Positions 4,437 to 5,186 of a DNA stretch of 5,186 nt are shown piece by piece. Within the stretch, counting starts at the first letter, position 1; every line of letters starts with the position of its first letter. Source of the stretch: Candidatus Glassiibacteriota bacterium (lineage in GTDB: Bacteria; Gemmatimonadota; Glassbacteria; GWA2-58-10); contig JAFGTO010000126.1 in NCBI GenBank assembly GCA_016934095.1, positions 1 to 5,186 of the forward strand. Direction: 5' to 3'. The notes under the pieces are model-generated. The model had not been told where the DNA came from, ran no database searches, and worked only from the letters and a program-made list of their open reading frames with translations. Made by a program: the position numbers and the translations under genes.

Positions 4437-5186
4437 ATGTCGAAAGCCAAGTTTTCAGCCCTTTTCAGCCTGGCCGTAATCTTGCCGGCCTTCTTTCTCC
4501 CCGGCCCGGCCCGCGCCGGCACAGTTACCCTCGACTCCGGGGTCATCCGGGACAAGATCAAGGGCGGCTGGGTAGGCCAGACCGTGGGAGTGACCTACGG
4601 CCTGCCCACCGAGTTCCGCTGGCAGGGCACCATGATCCAGGATTATTACAAGATCCCGGTCGAGCCGGACGACATGCTGCGCCATTTCAACAACGACGAC
4701 CTTTACATGGACCTGTCGTTCCTGGCAGTGCTCGACAGCCTGGGCCCGGAGGCCTCGACCGCGGCCCTGGCGCTCAAGTTCGCCACGGCCGGGTTCAACC
4801 TCTGGCACGCCAACCAGGCGGGCCGCTGGAACATCCTGCACGGGATCATGCCGCCGGGGTCGGGCTTCTGGAAAAACAACCCCCACGCCGATGACATCGA
4901 TTTCCAGATCGAGAGCGATTTTATCGGGCTTATCTGTCCCGGCCTGCCCGCCACCGCGCTCGAATACTGCGACAAAGTGGGCCACATCATGAATTACGGG
5001 GATGGGGTCTACGGCGGGGTGTTCGTCTCGGCCATGTACTGCCACGCCTTTCTGGAGTCGGACATCGTAACCGTGGTGGAGAAAGCCCTGCTCAGCCTGC
5101 CGCCGGAGAGCGGTTACGCCCGGTGTATCAGGGACGTGATCTCCTGGTGGCGGGCTTCTCCGGACGACTGGCGCGAGACCTGGTTC
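4437..5186 (+). CDS. Exported ADP-ribosylglycohydrolase-fold protein (copy 2), truncated by the window edge
   Basis: The frame is open from the ATG at 4437 (GGAGG at 4425-4429) through the right edge: exactly 250 codons with no stop. If full length matches copy 1, about half is visible. Residues 1-27 form a classical Sec signal peptide (basic start, hydrophobic core, ARA before a probable cut at 27/28), and no lipobox cysteine is present, so this copy is probably soluble in the periplasm or outside. The mature part repeats copy 1: GGWVGQTVGVTYGLPTEF (43-60), NDDLYMD (86-92) and HADDIDFQIESDF (150-162). Gln48 again replaces the usual GDA Asp. Asn86 replaces the residue before the DD pair, where copy 1 has Tyr and classical enzymes have Thr or Ser. 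The C-terminal metal motif (DxD) and any accessory domain lie beyond the window. Asp87 and Asp88 suggest the metal site is kept. The copies probably differ in location and perhaps in substrate. Confidence 0.9.
   Translation, partial: MSKAKFSALFSLAVILPAFFLPGPARAGTVTLDSGVIRDKIKGGWVGQTVGVTYGLPTEFRWQGTMIQDYYKIPVEPDDMLRHFNNDDLYMDLSFLAVLDSLGPEASTAALALKFATAGFNLWHANQAGRWNILHGIMPPGSGFWKNNPHADDIDFQIESDFIGLICPGLPATALEYCDKVGHIMNYGDGVYGGVFVSAMYCHAFLESDIVTVVEKALLSLPPESGYARCIRDVISWWRASPDDWRETWF
4695..5186 (+). repeat. Duplicated coding segment, copy 2 (partner 3074-3565)
   Basis: This is the partner of the segment in copy 1 and stays ungapped until the window ends, so the duplication continues beyond it. 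Conservation also extends upstream with a lower score: 27 of 35 residues match between VMRDKI...IQDY of copy 1 and VIRDKI...IQDY of copy 2. The signal peptides and the stretch between IQDY and the DD pair are not conserved. Confidence 0.88.

Noticed and set aside
1..5186. CRISPR array, tRNA, rRNA or insertion sequence
   Set aside because: No regularly spaced direct repeats, no cloverleaf or ribosomal RNA sequence, and no transposase motif or terminal inverted repeats were seen on either strand.

Overview
The window is a high-GC chromosomal segment from a bacterium. It carries three complete genes and one gene cut by the right edge. Every gene start has a strong purine-rich ribosome binding site (AAAGGAGA, GGAGG, GGAGGT, GGAGGT) 6-8 bases upstream of the ATG. 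GC-rich coding sequence with this regular Shine-Dalgarno use argues against typical low-GC Bacteroidota. It fits a Gram-negative, often uncultured, polymer-degrading lineage such as Planctomycetota, Latescibacterota or another FCB-related candidate phylum. The sequence alone cannot settle the lineage.

Layout: positions 1-123 hold no convincing gene, only a GC-rich perfect hairpin and short repeated words. From 1302 leftward to 124 (minus strand) lies a twin-arginine-signalled aldo/keto-reductase-fold protein with a C-terminal double [4Fe-4S] ferredoxin-type module. Its classical catalytic Asp and Lys appear to be lost. A 312-base divergent intergenic region (1303-1614) follows, with a 14-base perfect palindrome and possible promoters. 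The other three genes all read rightward. First is an integral membrane acyltransferase of the HGSNAT/NagX-like (DUF5009-type) family (1615-2697). Next is an exported, possibly lipid-anchored, ADP-ribosylglycohydrolase-fold protein with an extra C-terminal beta-rich domain (2807-4339). Last is a close paralogue of it (4437 to beyond 5186) with a cleavable Sec signal peptide. An intrinsic-terminator-like hairpin sits between the two paralogues.

How the genes may work together: all four products are predicted to be exported or membrane-bound. The set looks like an envelope or periplasmic module for handling a glycosylated or N-glycosidically linked substrate: two hydrolase-fold enzymes, a membrane enzyme that in its family moves acetyl groups onto amino sugars, and an exported redox-type protein. 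That joint role is inference from neighbourhood and localisation. The strongest direct observation is the tandem pair of exported ADP-ribosylglycohydrolase-like proteins. They are about 82% identical over 164 residues by hand count, share long runs of identical DNA, and differ in their export signals and in a residue at the metal site.
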